Part shown: piece after piece, positions 8,308-16,493 of the stretch | Layout of the letters: each line of letters begins with the position of its first letter | Position numbering within the stretch: position 1 is the stretch's first letter | Assembly (NCBI RefSeq): GCF_000328305.2 | Contig: NZ_ANPE02000079.1 | Coordinates: 1-64,000, forward strand | Direction of reading: 5' to 3' | Source: Arthrobacter crystallopoietes BAB-32 | Lineage (GTDB): Bacteria > Actinomycetota > Actinomycetes > Actinomycetales > Micrococcaceae | Length of the DNA: 64,000 nucleotides | The notes under the pieces: generated by a model | Databases searched by the model: none | What the model was told of the DNA's origin: nothing | The model's input: the letters and a program-made list of their open reading frames with translations, nothing else | Made by a program: the position numbers and the translations under genes

Positions 8308-11300
8308 ATACGCCGGCATTTATCTCGAGGGCGAAGATGAAGGCCGGGAGGATGCTGAATCCAGGATCGGGTTCCGTCCGACGGGAGCTGCGCAGGCTTT
8401 CCATAGTGCAGTCTGGCCCACGCGTCAGCATCGGGGTCACGGTCGCCAACAGCTTGACCCCGATCAGTATCTGGGCGCTTGAGGAGAACAACCAGTGGGT
8501 TCATCTGGCCGATTTCGCCCCTGCCGTGCAACAGAAGCACGGTCAGGCTCGTACAGCGGAGGCCGCGTACGAGGCGGATCTTAACCTAGTCGAGCTCGCG
8601 CGGGAACTGCCTCCCCGGGCGGAGGGCGAACAAGGTGCCACGCTGACACTGTTCATCGAGTTCTCAGCCGCCGCAGCGGATGTTCCGTGGTACAGCCGCG
8701 ACATTAGTTGGGGCGCTGCTGTACAAGGGCTGAGCTTCGCGGAGTTCAGGCAGCTGGGCGAAGTTCAGGGGCCGGGTTCCGCGAGCTGCCGGGCAAAGCT
8801 GGGTCTGGGCCGTTTCCTGAGGACCGATACTGGTGCCTTTGAGCCGGTTGAAGCCGAGGAGAACCGAGCCGAGCTGTACATTAGCCGCAGGGGCTTCCTT
8901 ACGCTGGCGATTAACCGAACGCTGAAGCCGTACAACGCCGTATACGTTCACCGCCTTCGGGTAGACGGCGGCGTTGTGGCCTTCACCGGACGGTTGGTGA
9001 CGCGGCACGGCCAGGCCAGCCATGCCGCCCTCGTCTTGCTCGGCCGCGACAGTGGCTGCCGGTTCGTCTCTGCAGCGGACATTAGCCTGAATGAAAAAGC
9101 AACTGCCCGCCGCTTCGGCCTGCGCGAGTACACGTTCCAGACCAGGCTTGACCTCGGGGGCTACTCCGATGATCAGCTGGCCGAAGAAAGCATTTTGGAT
9201 GCCTGGCTCGAGGTCTACAGCGGGGCCGCCGCCGACCCAGTCCGGACCCGGATCGGCAGGACCAAGTATGTCGCGCGTAAGCTGTCTCGTGCTGGCTGGC
9301 AGCAACGTGGCACCAAGACACTACTGCTCACGCCCTATTACACCTTCAAGGCCCAGAAGACCTGCTTCCACCTGGAGCTGCTGGACACGGCGACTTTCAA
9401 CCACCTGAGGCGCCGCACACGAATCCCCCTCCAGCCGCAGCGGTTTCCCGGAAGCAAGCCCGTGTGGCTGGTGGGCGAGCGGCCCTACAAAGCGCAGGAC
9501 ACCGGACTTCACTTCTTCCGGTACTTGCGGACTAAGCATCCGGAGATCGACGCGTACTACGTGATCGACCCGAAGTCGCCTGAACGCCGCAATCTCGACG
9601 GCCTGGGGAACGTGGTCGCATTTGGATCGCGGCACCATTTCGACCTAGCCCTGCGGGCTGAACGCTTTATTGGCTCGCATCATCCCGATTTCCTGTATCC
9701 GACCTGGATGCCGCAGTTCCGGCGCGCGGCTGGAGGCATCAAGGTGTTCCTGCAGCACGGGGTCATGGGGACAAAATGGATGGTTCCAAATTATGGCAAG
9801 AAGGCCCCAGGGTTTGACACAGATCTGTTCATTGTCAGTTCCGAGCGAGAAAAAGAATACATAGTCGACGACTTCGGTTATCCGGCCAAAGATGTCGTCG
9901 TCACAGGGCTTTCCCGGTTCGACGCGCTGTTCGCCGGCGATGTCGAGGTCAAGAAGAACCAGATACTGGTCATACCCACTTGGCGGGACTGGCTATTCCT
10001 CCCGGAGCTGTTTACGGAATCGGAATACTTCCAAACCTGGAGCGGCTTGCTCCACGACGAACGCCTGCGGACGCTTGCGACAGAACACAATGCCGAGATC
10101 GTCTTCTGTCTGCACCCGAACATGCAGCAGTATCGAAGTTACTTCGCCGATGCCCCTGCCCGGGTCATCTCCCAAGGGGAAATCGATGTACAGCACCTGC
10201 TCAAGGAAAGCGCTGTCCTGGTCACGGACTACTCTAGCGTCGGCTTCGACTTCAGTTTCCTTGACAAGCCGGTCCATTACTTCCAATTCGACCGGGAGCG
10301 TTTCCTCGGTCCCAAGGGATCGCATCTGGACCTGGACGCTGAACTGCCCGGTCGCATCTCCTTCAACGCGCAAGCACTGCTGGCCGGCCTCGAACAGACG
10401 CTGGATTCCGGCTGTACCGTGCCGGACGAGTATGTACGGCGTTCCCGCCGGTTCCTTAAGTTCAAGGACCGCAGCAACTCCGCCCGCATCTTTGAAGCGG
10501 TTCGCGACGCGAAACCGGCAACATCAAGGATCCGCAGGATCATCGACCCGGAGCTGGGGGAACGGCTCTTCGGCAAGTATCGGCGCAGCCGGTTCTATTT
10601 CCCTTCTATGCGCCGCTTTTATGCTGCCGCACGCCGCCTGCCCATGGACGAAAACCTGATTGTCTTCGAGAGCGGGCTGGGGAAGCAGTATGCGGACAGC
10701 CCGAGGTACATTTACGAAGAACTGGTCCGGCGGAAGGACCCGCGCCGCAAGGTGTGGGTGTATACCGGAAAACTGCCGGTCAAAGACCCGAATACCAAGG
10801 TAGTCAAGCGGCTTTCGCCTCAGTACTACTGGTATCTTGCCCGCGCCAAGTATTGGGTCAATAACCAGAATTTCCCATACTACATCCGGCGTCGTTCCGA
10901 CGGCATCATGGTCCAAACATGGCACGGCACTCCGTTGAAGCGAATGCTGCATGACCTGAACTCAGTGCACGGCCGGGACGAATGGTATCTGGATCGGGTC
11001 AGCCAGGCGGTGAGGCAATGGAGCGTGCTGCTCTCGCCGAGTCCCTATGCCACAGCGGCTTTCCGCAGTGCCTTCCGGTTCCGCGGCCCGGTTTTGGAAA
11101 CGGGCTATCCGCGCAATGACCCTGTCGCAGGGGAGGGCACAGCCGAGTTGGGCGCCGAAGTGCGGCGCCGACTCGGCATCCCGGAAGATAAGCGCGTGGT
11201 CCTCTATGCCCCGACGTTCCGGGATTCCCAGAGCAGCGGTGCAGGTCGTTTCCATTTCGAAATGCCCTTCGACCTGCAGGCATACCATGAGCGTTTCGGC

Positions 11301-11786
11301 ACCGACACCATGCTGCTGTTGCGTATGCATGTGCTGGTCAGCGACAAGATCGCCATCCCCGACAGTGTCAGGGGATCCGTCATGGACGTATCAGGTTATC
11401 CGGAGATTCAGGAACTGTGCCTTGCCAGCGACGTTCTGGTCACCGACTACTCGTCAGTATTCTTCGACTACGCAATCTTGCGGCGTCCAATCGTCTTCTA
11501 CGCCTATGACCTTGAGCTATACAGGGATACGCTTCGTGGCTTCTACCTGGATTACGGCACCGAATTGCCTGGCCCGGTGGTGGAATCGGAAGCGGACCTC
11601 CACGCAGCGCTGGAAGAGGCTTTGAAACCTGACGTGGTGCGGGAAGGCCGGCTGGCGGAATTTGCCGCGACTTACGCTCCGCACGACGACGGTCATGCGG
11701 CAGCACGGGTTGTGGACGATGTGTTCTTCCCTGCAGGGGATGTCCAGCGCCCCGGACAGGAATCGAACCTGCGACCAAGAGATTAG
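8304..11786 (+). CDS. Tandem CDP-glycerol glycerophosphotransferase-like protein (two TagF domains)
   Basis: This 1160-residue protein has two consecutive TagF-type GT-B domains. The first has LQHGVMGTKW (near residue 483), IPTWRDW and VTDYSSVGFDFSF (near 640). The second has QTWHGTPLKR (near 871), YAPTFRDS and VTDYSSVFFDYA (near 1045). A beta-rich N-terminal region of about 400 residues resembles the small protein at 3150. Two active sites could add two different units or extend processively. The last residues (from about 1148) are encoded by the antisense of tRNA-Arg, ending in GQESNLRPRD, so the natural C-terminus was probably lost or the coding end was remodelled. Start ATG overlaps the Stealth stop. 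Confidence 0.88.
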   Translation: MNTPAFISRAKMKAGRMLNPGSGSVRRELRRLSIVQSGPRVSIGVTVANSLTPISIWALEENNQWVHLADFAPAVQQKHGQARTAEAAYEADLNLVELARELPPRAEGEQGATLTLFIEFSAAAADVPWYSRDISWGAAVQGLSFAEFRQLGEVQGPGSASCRAKLGLGRFLRTDTGAFEPVEAEENRAELYISRRGFLTLAINRTLKPYNAVYVHRLRVDGGVVAFTGRLVTRHGQASHAALVLLGRDSGCRFVSAADISLNEKATARRFGLREYTFQTRLDLGGYSDDQLAEESILDAWLEVYSGAAADPVRTRIGRTKYVARKLSRAGWQQRGTKTLLLTPYYTFKAQKTCFHLELLDTATFNHLRRRTRIPLQPQRFPGSKPVWLVGERPYKAQDTGLHFFRYLRTKHPEIDAYYVIDPKSPERRNLDGLGNVVAFGSRHHFDLALRAERFIGSHHPDFLYPTWMPQFRRAAGGIKVFLQHGVMGTKWMVPNYGKKAPGFDTDLFIVSSEREKEYIVDDFGYPAKDVVVTGLSRFDALFAGDVEVKKNQILVIPTWRDWLFLPELFTESEYFQTWSGLLHDERLRTLATEHNAEIVFCLHPNMQQYRSYFADAPARVISQGEIDVQHLLKESAVLVTDYSSVGFDFSFLDKPVHYFQFDRERFLGPKGSHLDLDAELPGRISFNAQALLAGLEQTLDSGCTVPDEYVRRSRRFLKFKDRSNSARIFEAVRDAKPATSRIRRIIDPELGERLFGKYRRSRFYFPSMRRFYAAARRLPMDENLIVFESGLGKQYADSPRYIYEELVRRKDPRRKVWVYTGKLPVKDPNTKVVKRLSPQYYWYLARAKYWVNNQNFPYYIRRRSDGIMVQTWHGTPLKRMLHDLNSVHGRDEWYLDRVSQAVRQWSVLLSPSPYATAAFRSAFRFRGPVLETGYPRNDPVAGEGTAELGAEVRRRLGIPEDKRVVLYAPTFRDSQSSGAGRFHFEMPFDLQAYHERFGTDTMLLLRMHVLVSDKIAIPDSVRGSVMDVSGYPEIQELCLASDVLVTDYSSVFFDYAILRRPIVFYAYDLELYRDTLRGFYLDYGTELPGPVVESEADLHAALEEALKPDVVREGRLAEFAATYAPHDDGHAAARVVDDVFFPAGDVQRPGQESNLRPRD

Positions 11787-11820
11787 AAGGCTCCTGCTCT
11801 ATCCGCTGAGCTACCGAGGC
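11748..11820 (-). tRNA. tRNA-Arg (anticodon TCT)
   Basis: Read on the minus strand, the 73-nt cloverleaf starts GCCTCGG, pairs with CCGGGGC at the acceptor end, and has anticodon loop CTTCTAA (anticodon TCT) and a GGTTCGATTCC T-arm. No CCA is encoded. The 3' half overlaps the last 39 bases of the TagF-like coding frame on the plus strand. tRNA-Arg 3' ends are common integration sites, and here the 3' end faces the surface-polymer cluster. Confidence 0.96.
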
Positions 11821-11845
11821 TTGGCGGAAACTCCGCCAGTCAGCA

Positions 11846-11851
11846 AGTTTA
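11846..11851 (-). promoter_or_regulatory. -10 element TAAACT for tRNA-Arg
   Basis: On the minus strand CGCTAAACTTG lies 26 bases upstream of the tRNA. The same 11-base string precedes the ileS leader. Between promoter and tRNA is a small hairpin (TGGCGGA/TCCGCCA, 11822-11838), which would lie in the 5' leader removed by RNase P. Confidence 0.45.
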
Positions 11852-12016
11852 GCGTGATCGCCCGACTTTCCGGAAAGTGTTCGGCCCTGCCTCCACAGAG
11901 GCGTCACCGACATGGGTTGTCCACAGAACCGATAGCGGCGGGTCCCTATTGATACGCGAGCCAACAGACTGAAGGTGCCGGCAACACGGCCGGCCCGATA
12001 GAAAGAGGTCTGGAAG

Positions 12017-12598
12017 ATGGCCGAGTACATTACGGTCCGGGGTGTTGTGGGGACGGAAATAGAAACAAGGCTCACGAACGGCGGCACGCAGACGGCGAAC
12101 TTTCGGCTCGCTTCCTCTGAACGGAAGCTCGAAAACGACCAGTGGGTAGACAAATCCACCAATTGGTACCGGGTGGAGGCCTATCGCTATCTGGCCAACA
12201 ACATCACGCACAGCCTCAAGAAGGGCGACCGCGTGATCGTGACCGGCAAGCTGCGGCTTCGCCAGTGGGTGCGCGATGATGGCCACCAGGTCACATCGCC
12301 GGAAATCGACGCCGAGTCCATCGGCCATGATTTGAAGTGGGGTACCGCGAAGTACAGCCGGAATACATCTACGCGGACTTCAGCGGCTCAAAACGCTGCT
12401 CCCGACAACTATCACGAGATGGAGCCCGACGGGAATGGACCCGCACTCCCGGTGACGGCTTTGGAGTATGGGACGCACATGCCCGATGAATACGACAGGG
12501 ACCCCGGAGCGTTTGGCCACGGGGTGAAACGTTCGGGATATGAGGCTGGCGAGGCTGCGGACGTGGAGCGGACGGAACATGAAACAATGACGGCGTGA
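12017..12598 (+). CDS. ssb: Single-stranded DNA-binding protein, second-type paralogue
   Basis: This 193-residue protein has an N-terminal OB fold of about 115 residues beginning MAEYITVRGVVGTEIETR, with NWYRVEAYRYLANN and KKGDRVIVTGKLR as in bacterial SSB. It binds single-stranded DNA in replication or repair. The C-terminal half is low in conservation and ends without the acidic DDDIPF-type tip that recruits partner proteins, so it is likely an accessory SSB and not the essential one. Start ATG has GAAAGAGG eight bases upstream. The next gene starts within its stop codon. An ssb paralogue next to ettA is also found in mycobacteria (Rv2478c next to Rv2477c). Confidence 0.9.
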   Translation: MAEYITVRGVVGTEIETRLTNGGTQTANFRLASSERKLENDQWVDKSTNWYRVEAYRYLANNITHSLKKGDRVIVTGKLRLRQWVRDDGHQVTSPEIDAESIGHDLKWGTAKYSRNTSTRTSAAQNAAPDNYHEMEPDGNGPALPVTALEYGTHMPDEYDRDPGAFGHGVKRSGYEAGEAADVERTEHETMTA

Positions 12599-13089
12599 CT
12601 CCACCCCTTCAAGCCTCAGTGCCCCCACGCCTGGTCCGCCTGATCTGTGTCTTAGCCGTCGGTATTGCTCTGGCCGCGTGCTCACCAGATTCCGGGCAAC
12701 CCGGATCGGATACTACGGGAGCATCCGCCTCCGCTCCGGCACCATCGGTGCAGCCGGAGGCGGATGCTGGCAGGACGATCGCTGAAGCTCCTTCCGCCAT
12801 CGAGGAAACTGAGCGTGAAGTGCGACGTGCGATGGAAAAACTGGCTGCGTCGTCGCCCAGGCCTTCCAGTGAACAAATGGTCAAGGCAATGACCGATGCC
12901 GGTTTGCCGGAGAATGCCGTCGAAGTTTCGGCCGACATTACCCCGACAGGACTGGCGGTCGATGCCATCGAAGCTGCTGCTCCGGTGGAGGACAGTTGCA
13001 TCATCGGCCAGGTCCGTGACGGCGAGGTGGCAATTTCCGTCCTTCCGGTCCTCGATAGCGGGAAGTGCTTCGTCGGCGGAGGCGCTTAG
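12595..13089 (+). CDS. Putative lipoprotein, DUF6993-like
   Basis: The 164-residue product has a signal peptide with a lipobox LAAC (Cys29) after a hydrophobic stretch at residues 13-28, so it should be lipid-anchored on the outer face of the membrane. An Ala/Pro/Ser-rich linker is followed by a compact domain with ADITPTGLAVDAIEAA and a pair of cysteines (SCIIGQVRDG and GKCFVG) that could form a disulfide. The C-terminal part resembles the actinobacterial DUF6993 domain, from memory of the family. GTG overlaps the ssb stop (GTGA), implying translational coupling. Function unknown. Confidence 0.8.
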   Translation: MTPPLQASVPPRLVRLICVLAVGIALAACSPDSGQPGSDTTGASASAPAPSVQPEADAGRTIAEAPSAIEETEREVRRAMEKLAASSPRPSSEQMVKAMTDAGLPENAVEVSADITPTGLAVDAIEAAAPVEDSCIIGQVRDGEVAISVLPVLDSGKCFVGGGA

Positions 13090-13144
13090 GGAAGTCCGGG
13101 CAAATGCGGACGCCGTCGAATATGAGTTCCGGCTACCCAAGCAC

Positions 13145-13150
13145 TAGCCT
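13145..13150 (+). promoter_or_regulatory. -10 element TAGCCT for leaderless ettA transcript
   Basis: TAGCCT ends seven bases before ATG 13158 and no ribosome-binding sequence precedes the ATG, the arrangement expected for a leaderless mRNA in actinobacteria. Confidence 0.5.
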
Positions 13151-13157
13151 TAGGTGC

Positions 13158-14840
13158 ATGGCGGAATTCATTTACACAATGACCAAGGCCCGCAAGGCCG
13201 TTGGTGACAAGGTCATCCTCGATGACGTGAGCATGTCCTTCTATCCTGGTGCCAAGATCGGCGTGGTCGGCCCGAACGGTGCAGGTAAGTCCACCATTCT
13301 GAAGATCATGGCCGGCCTGGATACGCCGTCGAACGGTGAAGCCAGGCTCAGCCCCGGCTACAGTGTCGGCATCCTGCTCCAGGAGCCGCCGCTGAACGAG
13401 GACAAGACCGTCCTGGGCAACGTCCAGGAGGGCGTCGGCGAGATCTACGCCAAAATCCAGCGGTTCAACCAGATCTCGGAAGAGATGGCCAGCCCGGACG
13501 CGGATTACGATGCGCTGCTCGAAGAGATGGGCAAGCTGCAGGAAGCTATTGACGCCGCTGACGCCTGGGATATTGATTCCCAGCTGGAACAGGCGATGGA
13601 TGCACTGCGCTGCCCTCCGGGCGATGCGGATGTCAGCGTTCTCTCCGGTGGCGAACGCCGCCGTGTCGCGCTGTGCAAGCTTCTGCTGCAGAAGCCTGAC
13701 CTGCTGCTGCTCGACGAGCCGACTAACCATCTCGACGCCGAAAGCGTCCTCTGGCTGGAACAGCACCTCAAGAACTACCCCGGGGCTGTCCTCGCAGTAA
13801 CCCACGACCGTTACTTCCTGGACCATGTTGCCGAGTGGATTGCCGAGGTGGACCGCGGCCACCTCTACCCGTATGAGGGCAACTACTCGACCTACCTGGA
13901 AAAGAAGCGTGCGAGGCTGGAAGTCCAAGGCAAGAAGGACGCCAAGCTCGCCAAGCGGCTCACCGAGGAGCTGGACTGGGTCCGCTCCAATGCCAAGGGC
14001 CGGCAGACGAAGTCCAAGGCACGCCTTGCCCGCTATGAGGAAATGGCTGCAGAGGCTGAGCGAACCCGCAAGCTGGATTTCGAAGAGATCCAGATTCCGC
14101 CGGGTCCGCGCCTGGGACAGCTGGTTATTGAGGCCACGGACCTCAGGAAGGGCTTCGATGATCGTCAGCTGATCGACGGGCTTTCTTTTTCACTGCCGCG
14201 CAACGGCATTGTGGGCGTGATCGGTCCCAACGGCGTGGGTAAGTCCACTCTGTTCAAGACGATCGTGGGCATGGAGCCGCTGGATGGCGGAGAGCTGAAG
14301 ATCGGTGATTCCGTCAAGATCTCCTATGTTGACCAGAGCCGGGCCGGGATCGACCCTGAGAAGTCGCTGTGGGAGGTTGTCTCCGGCGGCCACGACTACA
14401 TCCAGGTCGGCCAGGTTGAGATGCCGTCCCGCGCGTACGTTTCAGCCTTCGGGTTCAAGGGCCCGGACCAGCAGAAGAAGGCCGGTGTGCTCTCCGGTGG
14501 TGAGCGGAACCGGCTGAACCTCGCGCTCACCCTGAAGCAGGGTGGAAACCTGCTGCTGCTCGACGAGCCGACGAACGATCTGGACGTGGAAACCCTGTCC
14601 AGCCTGGAGAACGCCCTGCTGGAGTTCCCCGGCTGTGCTGTGGTCATCTCCCACGACCGCTGGTTCCTGGACCGGGTTGCCACCCATATCCTCGCCTACG
14701 AGGGAACCGAGGAAGATCCGGCGAACTGGTACTGGTTCGAAGGAAACTTTGAGGCCTACGAACAGAATAAGATCGAGCGACTGGGCCCGGATGCGGCAAA
14801 GCCCCACCGCGTGACCCACCGCAAGCTGACCCGAGACTGA
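13158..14840 (+). CDS. ettA: Energy-dependent translational throttle protein EttA (ABC-F)
   Basis: This 560-residue ABC-F ATPase binds the ribosomal E site and gates the first elongation steps according to ATP/ADP ratio. Two ATPase domains are visible: Walker A GPNGAGKST (38-46) with LSGGERRRVALCKLL and LLLLDEPTNHLDAES, then GPNGVGKST (about 356-364) with LSGGERNRLNLALTL and LLLLDEPTNDLDVET. The charged linker between them (WVRSNAKGRQTKSKAR) matches the P-site tRNA-interaction motif region. Length matches E. coli EttA (555). ATG 13158 is chosen because MAEFIYTM is the usual N-terminus and it sits seven bases after a -10 box; the open frame continues upstream but without family similarity. A strong terminator follows. 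Confidence 0.96.
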   Translation: MAEFIYTMTKARKAVGDKVILDDVSMSFYPGAKIGVVGPNGAGKSTILKIMAGLDTPSNGEARLSPGYSVGILLQEPPLNEDKTVLGNVQEGVGEIYAKIQRFNQISEEMASPDADYDALLEEMGKLQEAIDAADAWDIDSQLEQAMDALRCPPGDADVSVLSGGERRRVALCKLLLQKPDLLLLDEPTNHLDAESVLWLEQHLKNYPGAVLAVTHDRYFLDHVAEWIAEVDRGHLYPYEGNYSTYLEKKRARLEVQGKKDAKLAKRLTEELDWVRSNAKGRQTKSKARLARYEEMAAEAERTRKLDFEEIQIPPGPRLGQLVIEATDLRKGFDDRQLIDGLSFSLPRNGIVGVIGPNGVGKSTLFKTIVGMEPLDGGELKIGDSVKISYVDQSRAGIDPEKSLWEVVSGGHDYIQVGQVEMPSRAYVSAFGFKGPDQQKKAGVLSGGERNRLNLALTLKQGGNLLLLDEPTNDLDVETLSSLENALLEFPGCAVVISHDRWFLDRVATHILAYEGTEEDPANWYWFEGNFEAYEQNKIERLGPDAAKPHRVTHRKLTRD

Positions 14841-14865
14841 AAGCCAGCCAAGGGGTTGCAGCAGA

Positions 14866-14915
14866 TAAGAGGAAGGGGCCGAACGGCAGGTGTGCCGTTC
14901 GGCCCCTTCCTCTTA
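14866..14915. terminator. Bidirectional terminator between ettA and tesB
   Basis: A perfect 23-bp stem (14866-14888 and 14893-14915) closes on a GGTG loop between two convergent genes. The flanking TAAGA/TCTTA ends supply short A/T tracts on each side. Confidence 0.9.
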
Positions 14916-14931
14916 CGGAGCAAGAACCTAG

Positions 14932-15834
14932 CTAGACGTCCACAGCTTCAGTCGGTACGCGCATCATGCCCTCCTGCGCGACCGTTGCGACGAGCTCTCC
15001 GGCCCGGCTGAAGATGCGGCCGACGCCCAGGCCACGGGCGCCCGAGGCGCTGGGCGAGTTCTGGACATACAGCAGCCATTCGTCGGCGCGGAAGGGGCGG
15101 TGCCACCACATCGCGTGGTCAAGGCTGGCGAACTTCATTCCGGGGCTGATCCAGGCCACCCCGTGCCGCCGGAGGATGGGCTCCAGCAGTGTGTAGTCGC
15201 TCGCGTAGGCCAAAGCGGCGCGGTGCAGGTTGAGGTCATCGGGCAGTGGGCCCTTCGCCTTCATCCAGACCGCATTCGTGGGCTCCTTCTCGCCCTCGGC
15301 GCTGAGATACAGCGGACTCTGGACGTGGCGGATGTCGAAGGGGCGCTGGAACGCCCACTGCTGCGCGATCGGGTGGTCGAATTCGCCGAGCAGGTCGGCA
15401 GTGCTTGGCAGGGACTCGGGCTTGGGAATGCCAGCAGGAAATGCTTCCTGATGGTCCAGCCCCGGCGCGGGAGCCTGGAACGAGGCGATCATGGACAAGA
15501 TCGGCACACCGTTCTGGTACGCATGCGTGCGCCGGGCAGAGAAGGACCGTCCGTCCCGCAGCCGCTGCACGCCGAACGTGATCGGTGCAGACGCGTCGCC
15601 GGGCCGCAGGAAATAGCCATGCATGGAATGGATATCGCGGTCATCGGAGACCGTGCGGACTGCGGCCAGAATGGACTGGGCAAGCACCTGGCCCCCGAAG
15701 ACGCGCCCATGCGGCTGCGGCTCGGAGATGCCAACGAAGATCTCCTCATCCGTGTTCGCGCCGTCGGCGTCTGACAATTCGAGCAGCTTCAGCAAGGCTG
15801 CTATCGGATCAACGCGTTGCTCAGAAGCTGTCAT
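14932..15834 (-). CDS. tesB: Acyl-CoA thioesterase II (TesB family)
   Basis: This 300-residue double-hotdog enzyme hydrolyses medium to long acyl-CoA to free acid and CoA in the cytoplasm. GRVFGGQVLAQSILAA and HSMHGYFLRPGD mark the first hotdog; SLDHAMWWHRPFRADEWLLY carries the C-terminal hotdog with the Asp typical of the family. ATG 15834 is chosen because AAGGAG precedes it by six bases; the open frame continues 20 codons upstream without a ribosome site. It is divergent from a second thioesterase gene at 15959 and convergent with ettA. Confidence 0.92.
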   Translation of the reverse strand: MTASEQRVDPIAALLKLLELSDADGANTDEEIFVGISEPQPHGRVFGGQVLAQSILAAVRTVSDDRDIHSMHGYFLRPGDASAPITFGVQRLRDGRSFSARRTHAYQNGVPILSMIASFQAPAPGLDHQEAFPAGIPKPESLPSTADLLGEFDHPIAQQWAFQRPFDIRHVQSPLYLSAEGEKEPTNAVWMKAKGPLPDDLNLHRAALAYASDYTLLEPILRRHGVAWISPGMKFASLDHAMWWHRPFRADEWLLYVQNSPSASGARGLGVGRIFSRAGELVATVAQEGMMRVPTEAVDV

Positions 15835-15958
15835 CAAATCTCCTTGCGGTGTTACCCGGGGGTAATGGGCTGCTATCGAGCCTAGTTTCTCCAACAGGCC
15901 TGCTCAACCGTGCCCTGCGGGTTCGCGCGGGGAAAGAGGTTCTTGAGAGGATGGGGGC

Positions 15959-16489
15959 ATGGTCCCCGCAATGCGTCTCCCGCTCCAGCTTCGCTTCGGC
16001 GATATCGACTCCTACGGCCATGTGAACAACGTGACCTTCTTGAGCCTGCTCGAGACTGCCAGGGTCCGACTGCATAACCAGACTTCGGCTAAGGGCACCA
16101 TAGCCGACGCCGGCGGTCCGGCTTCCGGGGGCGAACTTGCGGATGATGGGCCGGAGGCATCGTTGCGGGTTCTGGCGGGCAGCGGGAACTTCACTTTGGT
16201 CGGACGGCAGGAGATCGAGTACCTGGCACCGCTGCACTACCGCGACGAGCCCGTGTACGTCCACGTGTGGGTGACCGGGGTCGGCCGTTCCAGTTTCGAG
16301 CTGGGCTATTCAGTCACCGAGGAGGACGAATCCACGGTTTACGCGGTCGCGGCCACGACGATGGTCCTTGTCAGCCGGGAGTCGGGCCGGCCGGTGGCAC
16401 TGCCGGAGGCTTACCGCAGTTCGCTGGAACAGCACCTGGGTCCGGAAGTCCCGTTCCGGCGTCGTACTCATCAGGCTGCGGGGGCGTAG
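15959..16489 (+). CDS. 4-hydroxybenzoyl-CoA-type acyl-CoA thioesterase (YbgC/FadM-like)
   Basis: The 176-residue single hotdog protein has the motif RFGDIDSYGHVNNVTFLSLLETAR near the N-terminus, where the Asp and the following His-Val-Asn-Asn are characteristic of the 4HBT subgroup. It likely hydrolyses acyl- or aryl-CoA esters. ATG 15959 has AGAGGA a few bases upstream. It faces away from tesB across about 124 bases that must hold both promoters, and the following gene starts five bases after its stop, suggesting an operon. Exact substrate unknown. Confidence 0.87.
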   Translation: MVPAMRLPLQLRFGDIDSYGHVNNVTFLSLLETARVRLHNQTSAKGTIADAGGPASGGELADDGPEASLRVLAGSGNFTLVGRQEIEYLAPLHYRDEPVYVHVWVTGVGRSSFELGYSVTEEDESTVYAVAATTMVLVSRESGRPVALPEAYRSSLEQHLGPEVPFRRRTHQAAGA

Positions 16490-16493
16490 CGCT

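Noticed and set aside
11655-11952. Plus-strand frame containing DRNRTCDQEIRRLLLYPLSYRG
   Set aside because: This is the well-known spurious translation of the complement of a tRNA gene.
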